In this document: positions 5,892-14,695 of the stretch, piece after piece
Numbering within the stretch: position 1 is the first letter of the stretch
Layout: each line of letters opens with the position of its first letter
Assembly: GCA_035602155.1 (NCBI GenBank)
Contig: DATNMW010000275.1
Location: 1-26,337 of the forward strand
Length of the DNA: 26,337 bases
Direction: 5' to 3'
From: Bog-159 sp035602155
Lineage (GTDB): Bacteria > Acidobacteriota > Terriglobia > Bryobacterales > Bryobacteraceae
Made by a program: the position numbers and the translations under genes
Notes under the pieces: generated by a model
Database searches by the model: none
What the model saw: the letters and a program-made list of their open reading frames with translations, nothing else
Told to the model about the DNA's origin: nothing

Positions 5892-8510
5892 ATGATTCGA
5901 AAATTAAGTAAGTTTTTGCTGACAATCGTCGCGCTTGTGCCGGTCGTGAATACCGTTTGCCAAGCGCAGCCGCTGCCCTGTTTGACGCGCCATGTGCGTC
6001 CTGAGGTCCTCAATGGGCAGGCGAAGCCCGTGGCGCAGCTAACCTCAAACCAGACGATGACCCTGGATGTGGTTCTGGCGTTAAGCGATCCGGCGGGGCT
6101 GGAAGCGTTTTTGCAGGAACTCTACGATCCTGCCAGCCCGATCTACCGGCATTTCCTCACCGTGCCGGAGTTTACCGCGCGGTTTGGACCTAGCCAAGCG
6201 GACTATGACGCCGTGGTGGCCTTCGCGCAAGCGAACGGCTTCGCGGTGGTGGGCGGCACACACGACGGCATGGACGTGCAGATCAAAGGCCCCGTTTCGG
6301 CCGTGCAGACCGCTTTCCATGTAACCGTGAGCAACTACCAGGACGGGAGCCGCACTTTTTACGCGATCGACCGCGAGCCCACCGTCAACCTGCCGTTCCC
6401 CCTATGGCACATCTCCGGTTTGGACAACGACTCCAACCCGCATCCCATGTTCGTGAAGAAGAGCGACTTCGCGAAGGCCCACGGTTTGGACGTGGCGGCC
6501 GTGTCGCCCGATGCCACCACCGGCTCCGGGCCATCGGCTTCCTTTTTGGGGAGCGACATGCGCGCCGCCTATTACGGTGGAACGGCGCTCACCGGCGTCG
6601 GCCAGAACCTGGGACTGTTCGAGTATCTAGGCACCGACCTGACCGACTTGACCACTTATTTCACCAACGTCGGCCAAACCAACAATGTGCCGATCACCCT
6701 GCTCTCCACGGACGGGACCAGCACATCCTGCGTGGATTCGAGAGCCGGCGGCAAGTGTGACGACACCGAACAGACGCTGGACATGACCCAGGCGATCGGC
6801 ATGGCTCCGGGGCTGGCCAGCCTGGTCATGTACATCGGATCCACGGATACGGCAATCATCAGCGCCATGACGACGCACAGCCCGCTGCCCACCACGATCG
6901 GCTGTTCGTGGGGCTGGACGCCGGCGGATGCATCCACGCTCGACCCGTACTTCGAGAAGATGGCGGCGCAAGGCCAGAACTTCTTTGCGGCTTCGGGCGA
7001 CTCTTCCACATGGTCGGCGAGCAATGAGGCATGGCCGGCGGACGATGCGAACGTGGTTTCCGTGGGCGGCACGGACCTGGTCACCGCCAGCGCGGCGGGT
7101 CCCTGGAAGTCGGAAACGGCATGGTCCGACAGCGGCGGCGGCATTTCGCCGGACAGCATCCCTATCCCCGCGTGGCAGAAGCTCTCGGGAGTGATCAACT
7201 CCAGCAACAAGGGTTCCACCACCCTGCGCAACGGTCCGGATGTCTCGGCGAACGCGAACTTTACGTTTTACGTCTGCGCCGACCAGACCACTTGCACGGC
7301 CAACGAATACGGCGGCACCAGCTTCGCCACACCCATGTGGGCCGGCTACATTGCGCTGGTCAACCAGCAGTTGGTTGCGAACGGCCAACCGACCATCGGC
7401 TTCCTGAACCCCACGATCTACGCGCAGAACGTGACATCCAGCTATGCGGCGGACTTCCACGACATCACCAGTGGCACGTCCGGCAGCTACTCGGCGGTGA
7501 CCGGTTACGACCTGGTGACCGGCTGGGGCAGTCCGAACAGCGGGCTGATCGCCGCCCTCTCCGGACCGGCGACTCCCGGCTTCAGCCTGTCAGCCTCGCC
7601 CACTTCGGTCTCGGTGGTACAGGGCAGCTCGGGAACCTCCACCATTACCAGTACGGTGACGGGCGGCTTCGATTCGGCCGTTACCTTGACCGCTTCCGGC
7701 CAGCCAACGGGCGTGACCGTGGGCTTCAACCCAAGCTCGATCACCGGTACCGGCACTTCCACGATGACCATGACGGTGGCCGCCACGACAGCCACCGGCA
7801 CCTATAGCATTACGGTCAAGGGGACCTCCGGCAGCACCACCGAAACAACGGCCGTCTCGCTGACGGTAACGGCCACGGCGAGTCCCGCCTTCACCATTTC
7901 CGCCTCGCCCACTTCAGTTTCCGTGGTGCAGGGTAGCAGCGGCTCTTCTACGATTACCACCACCGTCTCCGGCGGCTTTGATTCGGCGATCGCCTTGACC
8001 GCGAGCGGCCAGCCGACAGGCGTCACTGTGACCTTCAATCCCACGTCCATCGCGGCTCCGGGTTCTGGCACCTCAACCATGACCATGGCAGTGGCATCCA
8101 CCGCCGCGACCGGCGCCTACACCATTACGGCTACGGGCACCGGCGGCGGAATCACGCACACAGCCACCGTATCGCTCACCGTGACGGCGGCGGCGAGCGG
8201 CAACTTCACCATCTCCGTCTCGCCCACGTCGGGATACCTATATCGGGGCCAAAGCGGCTATGCCGTGGTCACGACGGCTGTCTCCGGCGGCTTCGACTCG
8301 GCCATTGCGTTATCCGCGACTGGCCAGCCGACGGGCGTCACCGTCAGCTTCAGTCCCGCTTCCATCAAGGCGCCGGGTTCGGGCAAGTCCGAGATGCTTC
8401 TGACCGTCTCCGAAACCGCCGCGTTCGGCACGTACCCGATCACGATAACCGGCACGGGCGGAGGCATTACGCATACCACGGTGCTCACTTTCGAAGTCGA
8501 GCCGCGCTGA
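5892..8510 (+). CDS. Secreted S53 (sedolisin/kumamolisin-type) peptidase with three Ig-like repeats
   Basis: The 872-aa pre-pro-enzyme starts with a Sec signal peptide ending around CQAQ (about residue 26). A pro-kumamolisin activation domain (about 40-190) follows, then the catalytic domain. The S53 triad is visible as Glu293 and Asp297 (EQTLD) and Ser477 in GGTSFATP. The oxyanion Asp370 sits in SGDSS, and the Ca-site region is near FHDITSG and GWGSPN. Such enzymes are acid-active serine-carboxyl endopeptidases. Residues 564-872 are three repeats of about 103-105 aa beginning FSLSASPTSV, FTISASPTSV and FTISVSPTSG, likely beta-sandwich stalks for surface or substrate attachment. The ATG has a good AAGGA site 7 nt upstream. 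The gene is monocistronic, ending in a strong terminator. Confidence 0.95.
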   Translation: MIRKLSKFLLTIVALVPVVNTVCQAQPLPCLTRHVRPEVLNGQAKPVAQLTSNQTMTLDVVLALSDPAGLEAFLQELYDPASPIYRHFLTVPEFTARFGPSQADYDAVVAFAQANGFAVVGGTHDGMDVQIKGPVSAVQTAFHVTVSNYQDGSRTFYAIDREPTVNLPFPLWHISGLDNDSNPHPMFVKKSDFAKAHGLDVAAVSPDATTGSGPSASFLGSDMRAAYYGGTALTGVGQNLGLFEYLGTDLTDLTTYFTNVGQTNNVPITLLSTDGTSTSCVDSRAGGKCDDTEQTLDMTQAIGMAPGLASLVMYIGSTDTAIISAMTTHSPLPTTIGCSWGWTPADASTLDPYFEKMAAQGQNFFAASGDSSTWSASNEAWPADDANVVSVGGTDLVTASAAGPWKSETAWSDSGGGISPDSIPIPAWQKLSGVINSSNKGSTTLRNGPDVSANANFTFYVCADQTTCTANEYGGTSFATPMWAGYIALVNQQLVANGQPTIGFLNPTIYAQNVTSSYAADFHDITSGTSGSYSAVTGYDLVTGWGSPNSGLIAALSGPATPGFSLSASPTSVSVVQGSSGTSTITSTVTGGFDSAVTLTASGQPTGVTVGFNPSSITGTGTSTMTMTVAATTATGTYSITVKGTSGSTTETTAVSLTVTATASPAFTISASPTSVSVVQGSSGSSTITTTVSGGFDSAIALTASGQPTGVTVTFNPTSIAAPGSGTSTMTMAVASTAATGAYTITATGTGGGITHTATVSLTVTAAASGNFTISVSPTSGYLYRGQSGYAVVTTAVSGGFDSAIALSATGQPTGVTVSFSPASIKAPGSGKSEMLLTVSETAAFGTYPITITGTGGGITHTTVLTFEVEPR
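7581..8507 (+). repeat. Three coding repeats of about 310 bp (Ig-like modules)
   Basis: Units start at about 7581, 7890 and 8205. Shared words include GGFDSA, LTASGQPTGVTV, FNP and SLTVTA. The first two are closest to each other. The third has replaced SVSVVQGSS with a Tyr-rich GYLYRGQSG segment and ends the protein. They look like tandem duplications within the gene. Confidence 0.8.
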
Positions 8511-8557
8511 CGCTTACAATCGCCTGCGCCGGCTGCGCCGGTGCTGCATGACGCATG

Positions 8558-8594
8558 GGCCCGGACTCTTTTTGGTGTCCGGGCCTTTGCTTTT
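8558..8594 (+). terminator. Rho-independent terminator of the S53 peptidase gene
   Basis: GGCCCGGAC (8558-8566) pairs perfectly with GTCCGGGCC (8577-8585) around a 10-nt loop, followed by TTTGCTTTT. It lies 48 bp after the peptidase stop codon. Confidence 0.85.
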
Positions 8595-8888
8595 GGTGCG
8601 GAGTCTGAATCGGCGCGAAAAACCGGGGCCGATTGCCGGGCCGCCGAGCTTATTGTGATCATTCTTGCCCTTTTCTGTAGCAAAATAGCCTGCGCGGCAG
8701 CCGGAACGATCGGCACGCCGAATCAAGGTAAGGCGAGGATTGCCTGACTCCCGATCAGTGAAACGTTTTGCCGTTCAAAATTCACTATTTACTGAGTAAT
8801 AATCCCTCAACGGATCGAGAATCGGCGTTACGACTGTCGCCCGACGGCTTGAATAGAGAGAACCCAAGTATGGCGGGCCGCCACAAGG

Positions 8889-9553
8889 ATGGCGCTTAAA
8901 GACGAGTTGGCAAAGTGGAAGGATGGCGATCGGGTTATCGCCACGGTTCAACCCGCCAGTGGGGCTGCCGAGACTGCCGGCTTGCAGGATATCCAACCCC
9001 AGGTATTCCGCATCGAGGGATGGAAGCCGTTCGCATTGTTCATCCTGCCCGCGCTGGTGCTCCTGCTGACGTTGCTCTCCAAGAACGTGCGCACGCTTCT
9101 TTTCATCGGCCAGGATGGCAGGGTGAGCAATTCAACCACGCAAGTGTCTCTCCGGTTCACGCTGTTGGTTTCAGCGTATGTGTCGACTTTCCTTCTGCGC
9201 TGGACCACCGCCGGCGGCTTCCTCGGCTGCATTGGAACGCCCACAAATCTCCTGGTGCTCTCCGGATTGAGCGGACTGACATTTGCCGGCGCAAAGGGTA
9301 TTACGGCCGGCAAAGTCGCAAATCGGCCCGCGGTCCCCGCAGCCGGCGCGCCGGCCGGAAAACGAACGGACGCCCCGGTGCAAGCCAAAATCGGCGACCT
9401 GATCAAAGACGACACTAACAAGTTCGATTTTGGCGATTTCCAAATGCTGGGCGGTTTCCCTGCCCCGACCTGGACGGCACGGTTCTCGCGATGTTCGGTG
9501 TCGGCCAAGGGGCGTATCTGACGAAGAAGGCCGCCACTGGCATCGACCAATAG
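8889..9553 (+). pseudogene. Small multi-pass membrane protein gene with a 3' frameshift
   Basis: From ATG 8889 the frame encodes a soluble N-terminus (about 45 aa) and membrane segments near FALFILPALVLLLTLL, LRFTLLVSAYVSTFLL and LLVLSGLSGLTFAG. An Ala/Pro/Lys-rich hydrophilic stretch follows, ending in KFDFGDFQML. After that the same frame gives unconvincing text and stops at 9521. A different frame from 9470 reads LDGTVLAMFGVGQGAYLTKKAATG and stops at TAG 9553, which looks like the true C-terminus. A last membrane segment between FQML and LDGT may be deleted as well. Function is unknown. The gene converges on the CHAT gene with a 17-bp gap. A sequencing error at about 9450-9470 would be the alternative explanation. 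Confidence 0.6.
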
Positions 9554-9570
9554 AAACGCGATCGCGCCTT

Positions 9571-12159
9571 TCAGCGCCGGGCCAGGGAAGCATTGTCCGA
9601 GTGGGTCGCAATTTCGCGCGTGAAGACCTGCAGGGGCCCCCAGTAGTACGGCCGCCGGTAGGTCCCGGCGGAGCGCATCAGCGCCAGCTTGGCGGCGCGC
9701 AGGGCCCAAGCGGGCGCTCGGCCCGCCACGATTTCCTTATAGAGAACCGGCACGAGCTGGGCGGAGGCGGCGTCGTCCTCATCCCACAGCGTAGCGATCA
9801 CGCTCTGGGCGCCGGCCTGCAGGAAGGCCCAGGCGAAGCCCATCAAGCCTTCGCCGGAGTAGGCTTTCGCGCCCGCGCTCGTGCACGCCGAGAGAGTGAC
9901 CAGGTCCGCATGGAGCGGCACGGCCGCGACGTCGCCGGCATACAGCTTGTAGCTCTCGCCCTGGTGCGAGAGGATGATGGCCGAGTTCAGCGGGCTCACC
10001 AGATTCGCGACGGCATGCGTGGCAAAGTGGATGTGGGTGAAGTTCGCGGGCAGCGCCCTGGCATATTCCGCGGGAACCGCGGCGGCGCCGGTGAAGGCGA
10101 CGCGGTTTGCGGCCGGGAAACATTCCTCGACGGCTGCAATCTCCTTCCGGGCATTCGGCAACGGCCCAAATTCCTGCCCCACCAGCACCGGATCGCCCAT
10201 GATGAGAAGCTTCGGTGCACGGGCAGGTTTGTGCGCATCGGTGGCCAGCAGGCGCAGCGACGGCGCGGTGGCGATGGTCACGTCTTCAATCCAATAATGC
10301 GGCTGCGGACCGGGCACGACCAGCGTTTCGAAGTTGAGCTGGTGCAACTCGCCATCGGGCACCACGATCACGTTCGAGCCGGCCGGGATCAGCTTCGCCA
10401 CCGGACCGAGCACGGCCTGGTAGAGTGCGGATGCATCGCGCTGCGCCAGCAGGTCGCGGCCTTGCGTTACAGCATCGACGTGCTTCCGCACCAGGGCGCC
10501 GATCTGCCTGCCCGGCGGCAGACCAACGCGGGCGAGCGGGCCGGAGCCGATTACCCACACCGAGGACCGTTTTGGCTCTACCCAGTATGAAAGAACGACG
10601 GTATGGTAAGCCCGGGCAGCGCGCTGCAGGCCGGCTAGGTCAAGACTGGGTGGAAGCGCTCCCAGACGCTGCAGCCGGAGGCTGAGAACGCGCGCCCGCG
10701 CGGATTCGGCAATTTCCAGAGCCTTCTCCTTCTGGCCAGTTTTGGTCAGGAATTCAACGTAGTCCTGAAAGAGGCCGACCAAATGGAGGGTAATGAAGGT
10801 GCTCTTCGAGTCGTCGTTGCCGAGATTGTTCCAATCGCGGTCGATGGTGCCGATACCATTTTGGTATTGTTCAGCAGCCTGCTTCAGTTTGCCTCGTTTG
10901 AAGTACAGCGAAGCAAGATATCCGTAGGCTTCCCATAGCACATCCGGCGCAGGCACCCGCTGCGCTTGGGCGATGACTGCCAAGTAATGCCTTTCCGCCT
11001 GGGCGGACTTCCCCATGAGATCCTCGATTTCGGCGACGCTCATTTGCGCATAGACCAAGGATTGGGGATCTCCGCGGCGTTGGTTGAGTTCCAGGGCCTT
11101 GTCGCTATAGCGTTGAGCGGCCGGCAGATCCACCATTTCGATCGCGATCTGGGTGAGGTTGTGCCAAGCGAAGGCTTGCCATTCATCGTTGCCGACGTCG
11201 GCGGCCAGCTTGGCGGCCTGCTGTTCAAGCCGCGCTGCCCGGTCGTACTCTCCCTTCGCGAAATACACATTTCCAATGTCCACTAACCAGCGCAGTCGCA
11301 GGTCGGGTTGGCCGAGAGAAGCAGCCAGCGATTCGGCCTGGGTGAGAGCCGCCATGGCGCGATCCAGGTCTCCCAAGCGGGTGTAACACCAACCCTGGTT
11401 GCCGAGTATACCGCCGATGAGCGGCCTGGCTCCACAGCGGCGGCCCGTGACGAGGGCTTCATCGAAGTACGGCAGGGCCTCATCGAATCTCGAGAAGCGC
11501 ATGCTGTTGAATCCGCGGGCCAGTTGCACCCAGGTCAGCAAGAAGTCGTCGTGCGCCTGCCCGGCCGCGGAAAAGGCAGCTTGGATATGGACCGCAGCCT
11601 CCGCGCGGTCCGGTACTGTCTCACCCAGGTACAACTCGACCATGCAGATCACACTCGGATCGCGGGATGCGATGGCCAGCGGCAGGGCTTCGCGCAGCAG
11701 TTTCTGCCGGACGGAACCTCCCGGTAGATTCGCCGTATCCATCTTCCAACGCGCCTTCAATCCAGGCGAGAGTGGCGGGCCCGCCGTTTCCAACAGCGAA
11801 CGAGCTTCCGGCGTACGGCTGATTTTGGTTAGATCTTCCACGGCAAGGAGGCGGAATTTCCACCCCCAGCCGCCTTCCGGCCACTTGCGGAGGCCTTGGC
11901 GCGTCCTCTCCAGCGAGGTCGGAAAGTCCCCCGTCCGATAGAGAGATTGCGCCTCCCGATAGAGCATGTCAGGGGAGGAGCGACTGCACGACAGCAGCCC
12001 CAGTTGCATCGCGCACAGCGCCGACAGACCTAGCCGCCAGTGCCCCCGCCTTGAGTTCCACCGCCGGTTCCGCCTCCGGACGGAGGGCTGCTGAACGCGA
12101 AACGCAGCATCGCGATCTGGTGCACGGAATGCCAGTTTTCGCCCGGTACGATCGTCCAT
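9571..12159 (-). CDS. TPR-CHAT protein, putative lipoprotein protease
   Basis: The 862-aa product has many TPR-like helical repeats (about 65-480) followed by a C-terminal CHAT domain (caspase/separase-like cysteine protease fold, about 570-860). The catalytic pair is visible: His715 in HFATHA and Cys759 in LSACTS. The N-terminus is Arg-rich, then hydrophobic (LGLSALCAMQLGLLSC), which reads as a lipoprotein signal with the lipobox cysteine in LLSC; this would place the protein outside the cytoplasm. The start is uncertain: ATG 12159 overlaps the upstream gene by 130 bp, while ATG 12009 would leave too short a signal. TPRs probably bind a partner that controls proteolysis. It is the last gene of the operon with the anti-sigma factor. 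Confidence 0.85.
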   Translation of the reverse strand: MDDRTGRKLAFRAPDRDAAFRVQQPSVRRRNRRWNSRRGHWRLGLSALCAMQLGLLSCSRSSPDMLYREAQSLYRTGDFPTSLERTRQGLRKWPEGGWGWKFRLLAVEDLTKISRTPEARSLLETAGPPLSPGLKARWKMDTANLPGGSVRQKLLREALPLAIASRDPSVICMVELYLGETVPDRAEAAVHIQAAFSAAGQAHDDFLLTWVQLARGFNSMRFSRFDEALPYFDEALVTGRRCGARPLIGGILGNQGWCYTRLGDLDRAMAALTQAESLAASLGQPDLRLRWLVDIGNVYFAKGEYDRAARLEQQAAKLAADVGNDEWQAFAWHNLTQIAIEMVDLPAAQRYSDKALELNQRRGDPQSLVYAQMSVAEIEDLMGKSAQAERHYLAVIAQAQRVPAPDVLWEAYGYLASLYFKRGKLKQAAEQYQNGIGTIDRDWNNLGNDDSKSTFITLHLVGLFQDYVEFLTKTGQKEKALEIAESARARVLSLRLQRLGALPPSLDLAGLQRAARAYHTVVLSYWVEPKRSSVWVIGSGPLARVGLPPGRQIGALVRKHVDAVTQGRDLLAQRDASALYQAVLGPVAKLIPAGSNVIVVPDGELHQLNFETLVVPGPQPHYWIEDVTIATAPSLRLLATDAHKPARAPKLLIMGDPVLVGQEFGPLPNARKEIAAVEECFPAANRVAFTGAAAVPAEYARALPANFTHIHFATHAVANLVSPLNSAIILSHQGESYKLYAGDVAAVPLHADLVTLSACTSAGAKAYSGEGLMGFAWAFLQAGAQSVIATLWDEDDAASAQLVPVLYKEIVAGRAPAWALRAAKLALMRSAGTYRRPYYWGPLQVFTREIATHSDNASLARR

Positions 12160-12752
12160 TCGCCGAAGAAGATCCTACCAAAATGCCGCAGGTAGATGCA
12201 CCGCGAAGGACTGCCAATGATAGCTTGCCGGACTTCGGCGTCGATTTTGGGGTCGGGATCGTCGCCGGCCAGATAGGCTTCTCGCTGGTCGGCGGAGTAA
12301 TGGAACGGCGGCGGCAGCGGCGCGGGGAGCGGCGTGCCGTTGAGCGTGAGGTTCACGAAGCTGCAATCGAGAGGCAGCACGCGGGTGCGGCGGGCGTGCG
12401 GTCCAGGCCGGTCGTACCAGCCGCGCCGGTAGACGGTGACCATGCCCAGGACGATGCGGTCGACCGTGAGCACCGACTTCCCATCGACTCTTAGGTTTTC
12501 GACGGTGGCTCTGACCTCGGTGCGAAAGAAGCCGTTCTTATCTTCCGGCTTCGCGTCGACCTCCGTGGCGCAGGCCCCGTGGGACAATCCGCTGGGCATG
12601 GTGAATCCAGGATGGCTACCTGTATAGTGGCCGGCCTTTCCGTCCGGCAACGCGCATTTGGCATGCCCGTCCAATTTGTACGGGCCAGGATTGGTGATGT
12701 CGGCATCCACTCCGAATGCCTGGCCATGATAAAAGTAATCCTTCATCGGCAT
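12030..12752 (-). CDS. Hypothetical protein, 240 aa, Gly-rich C-terminus
   Basis: No family was recognised. The start MPMKDYFYHGQAFGVDADI has no signal peptide, a YxRRGWYDRPG segment lies mid-protein, and the tail is low-complexity (SGGGTGGGTQGGGTGG). The ATG at 12752 has a near-perfect Shine-Dalgarno (AAGAAGGAGAT, about 7 nt upstream), so it is well translated. It lies 3 bp after the anti-sigma gene stop and overlaps the start of the TPR-CHAT frame, so all three should be cotranscribed. Position between an anti-sigma factor and a CHAT protease suggests a substrate, sensor or regulator of the same pathway; this is inference. Confidence 0.75.
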   Translation of the reverse strand: MPMKDYFYHGQAFGVDADITNPGPYKLDGHAKCALPDGKAGHYTGSHPGFTMPSGLSHGACATEVDAKPEDKNGFFRTEVRATVENLRVDGKSVLTVDRIVLGMVTVYRRGWYDRPGPHARRTRVLPLDCSFVNLTLNGTPLPAPLPPPFHYSADQREAYLAGDDPDPKIDAEVRQAIIGSPSRCIYLRHFGRIFFGEWTIVPGENWHSVHQIAMLRFAFSSPPSGGGTGGGTQGGGTGG

Positions 12753-12755
12753 GAG

Positions 12756-13427
12756 CTATCTCCTTCTTAACTTTCGACGTGAAATTCGGAATTTAGACCA
12801 TGATATGATTCCGTGCCCGGGGTTGCCGCGGACCTCCAGGGTGTGTACGCCGTCCCGCAATCCCACCAGCGGAACTTCCAGATACAGGTCGCTTTCCTGG
12901 CCGGTGGGCGGGCTGACGGCGCCGGCGGACTCGGGTTTCCCGGCGGCATTCAGGATTTCGTAAGAATAGGACGAATATTTTGAGCCTGGCGCGCGGATTT
13001 GCGCGAGAAATGCCGCGGCGGCGGACGGAATGGGGTGCACTGGCATTTCGCTGGAACCACGCACCGGTCCCGGCGCGAGGTACGCGGGAAGCAAGCGCGG
13101 CGCGGCCGCATCGCGCGAGACGGCAATCAATACGAAGCCGAGCCCCGACGCCAACATGGCATTGGCGGCCAATGAAAACGCCAGCGCGCGCCGCGGAAGA
13201 AGCCATGCGAGCGCAACCTCCCGCAAACCCGGCTTGGGCAGCGCCGCGGCCCGCTCGCGAAGAAAGGCGCGCGCGTTGGCGGCGAAGACGAGTTCGCAGC
13301 GAACCTCCTCGGCACAGTCCGGACAATCGAAAAAATGTGCCTCAAATGCGTCTCGTTCCGCGGAAGCAAGCTCTCGGGCTACGTACTTTTCCGCAGATCG
13401 AAACCGTATTGCTTTGTGGTGCGCCAA
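12756..13427 (-). CDS. Zinc-finger anti-sigma factor, membrane-anchored
   Basis: The 223-aa product has an N-terminal anti-sigma zinc-finger motif: His31-x3-Cys35-x2-Cys38 (HFFDCPDC), with an upstream His3/His4 as the likely further ligand. One membrane helix follows at about 81-103 (ALAFSLAANAMLASGLGFVLI), then a C-terminal domain of about 120 aa predicted outside the membrane. Such proteins hold an ECF sigma factor inactive in the cytoplasm and release it on an external signal, often by proteolysis. No sigma gene is adjacent; the nearest is at 17034 in another operon. It is the first gene of the operon with the 240-aa protein and the TPR-CHAT protein. Confidence 0.8.
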   Translation of the reverse strand: MAHHKAIRFRSAEKYVARELASAERDAFEAHFFDCPDCAEEVRCELVFAANARAFLRERAAALPKPGLREVALAWLLPRRALAFSLAANAMLASGLGFVLIAVSRDAAAPRLLPAYLAPGPVRGSSEMPVHPIPSAAAAFLAQIRAPGSKYSSYSYEILNAAGKPESAGAVSPPTGQESDLYLEVPLVGLRDGVHTLEVRGNPGHGIISWSKFRISRRKLRRR

Positions 13428-13485
13428 CTTGGCCCTCTATTAGGTAGTGAAATGAAAAGCGATTTCGTTACAGGGGAACACCAGC

Positions 13486-13530
13486 ATAAATTGTGGGGCG
13501 GTCCCCTCAGGGAGCTGCGCTACAATTTAT
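13486..13530. repeat. Long inverted repeat with inner hairpins
   Basis: ATAAATTGT (13486-13494) is an exact inverted match to ACAATTTAT (13522-13530), enclosing 27 nt that contains GGGG-cggt-CCCC (13495-13506) and a small AGC-tgc-GCT stem. It sits between the anti-sigma operon start and the propeller gene stop in an AT-rich gap. It could be a regulatory RNA structure in the operon leader, an operator, or a small mobile-repeat remnant. Confidence 0.6.
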
Positions 13531-13590
13531 TGCAGGATTGCGAGCTTGGTAAAGTCGCATTGCACAAGGGCACCCGCCCTCCGCTCTTGT

Positions 13591-14571
13591 TCAGTTAGGC
13601 GAAGGTGTGGTGATGCGCCCTATCTTGTTGCCATAATACTCAGTGAACCAGATGGCGCCATCCGGGCCCGGCTCGGCCACCATGGGTGCGGACGCAGGAG
13701 TGGGGACGGGATACTCCGTAATCGCGCCCACCAGAGTGATTCGTCCGATCCGGTTGCCCGCGTGCTCGGTGAACCAAAGAGCGCCATCGGAACCCACGGC
13801 GATAGATCCCGGCTGACTCTTGGGGGTGGGCACGGCATACTCGGCGATCGCGCCGGCGGTGGTCAAACTGGCGATCTTGTCGCCGGCATATTCCGTAAAC
13901 CACAGCGACAGATCGGGGCCGGTAATGATCACGTTCGGGTCGCTATCCGGAGTGGGCGACTTGTATTGGTTGGTGACCACGCCGGCGGTGGTCATGCGCG
14001 CCACCCTGTTGCTGCCCCATTCGGTGTCCCAGATCGCGCCATCGGGCCCCACCCCGAGGTCCCAAGGAGCCAAGGGCACAGGATATTCGGCCAGCGTTCC
14101 ATCGGTGGCGATGCTCCCGATCTTTAGGCTGCTCCCGTGTTCCGTGAACCAGAGCGCACCGCCGGGTCCGCTGACGATGTCCCAAGGTTCGCTGCCGGGG
14201 GTGGGCAGCGGGAACTCGGTGACCGACCCGAGGGTGGTGATTCGCCCGATCTTGTTTCCGCCATTTTCGGTGAACCAGAGCGCCCCGTCCGGCCCCGCGA
14301 CGATCCATACAGGCTTGCTGTCCGGTGTTGGAATACGGTACTCGGTGATGGCTCCGCCGGTGGTGATGCGCCCGATCTTATTTCCATGCACTTCGGTGAA
14401 CCAGAGCGCACCGTCCGGTCCCGCAGTGACTGCAAAAGGAAGGCAGGATTCGGTAGGAATGCCGTACTCGGTGATCGTCTGCGCGGGCACCTCCGCAGCC
14501 AAGCTCAACAGCGACGCGGCCAGCAACGCAAGGAGCGGGACCTGGTAGTGCTTGGGATTCAAAGGCGGCAT
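13591..14571 (-). CDS. Secreted seven-bladed beta-propeller (virginiamycin B lyase/NHL-like)
   Basis: The 326-aa protein has a Sec signal (LLALLAASLLSLAAEVPAQ) followed by seven repeats of about 42 aa of the form ITEYxxPT...GPDGALWFTE..GNKIGRIT. This is the streptogramin-lyase (Vgb) fold. The true lyase opens the streptogramin B ring, but most environmental homologues have no shown lyase activity, and I could not place the catalytic His/Glu set with confidence. A sugar- or peptide-binding propeller is equally likely. ATG 14571 is preferred over the GTG at 14589 because it gives a standard signal peptide. It is divergent from purM. Confidence 0.85.
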   Translation of the reverse strand: MPPLNPKHYQVPLLALLAASLLSLAAEVPAQTITEYGIPTESCLPFAVTAGPDGALWFTEVHGNKIGRITTGGAITEYRIPTPDSKPVWIVAGPDGALWFTENGGNKIGRITTLGSVTEFPLPTPGSEPWDIVSGPGGALWFTEHGSSLKIGSIATDGTLAEYPVPLAPWDLGVGPDGAIWDTEWGSNRVARMTTAGVVTNQYKSPTPDSDPNVIITGPDLSLWFTEYAGDKIASLTTAGAIAEYAVPTPKSQPGSIAVGSDGALWFTEHAGNRIGRITLVGAITEYPVPTPASAPMVAEPGPDGAIWFTEYYGNKIGRITTPSPN

Positions 14572-14663
14572 CGGCTTTGAGGTTAGCACAATCGACCCGT
14601 ATCCGCTTGATTTGACGGGTCCACCCGGCTTGCCCGAGTCCCCGTGGCTTCCCGCCCTGCCGC

Positions 14664-14669
14664 TATACT
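14664..14669 (+). promoter_or_regulatory. Putative -10 element (TATACT) of purMN
   Basis: TATACT lies 26 nt upstream of the purM ATG, leaving a leader of about 20 nt. No -35 box is convincing at the expected spacing. It matches the hexamer before the esterase, peptidase and sigma genes. Confidence 0.4.
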
Positions 14670-14695
14670 ATGCTTTCCGGACGGAATTCCATACC

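Noticed and set aside
6627..7460. 277-aa minus-strand ORF inside the S53 peptidase gene
   Set aside because: The opposite strand encodes the catalytic domain with all motifs; the antisense product is Arg/Gly-rich without any domain.
8600..8888. Possible riboswitch or small gene in the gap before the membrane protein gene
   Set aside because: No conserved riboswitch core, hairpin with U tract or credible ORF was seen; only the downstream ATG with an AAGG just before it.
9430..10590. 386-aa plus-strand ORF opposite the CHAT domain
   Set aside because: It is Arg/Gly/Gln-rich shadow text; the minus strand holds the conserved HFATHA and LSACTS motifs.
13335..13598. 87-aa plus-strand ORF between the anti-sigma gene and the propeller gene
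   Set aside because: It overlaps the anti-sigma start, crosses the palindrome and has no convincing start or domain.
13600..14480. Regularly repeated sequence resembling a repeat array
   Set aside because: The period of about 126 bp is explained by the seven propeller blades of the encoded protein; there are no CRISPR-like identical repeats or spacers.
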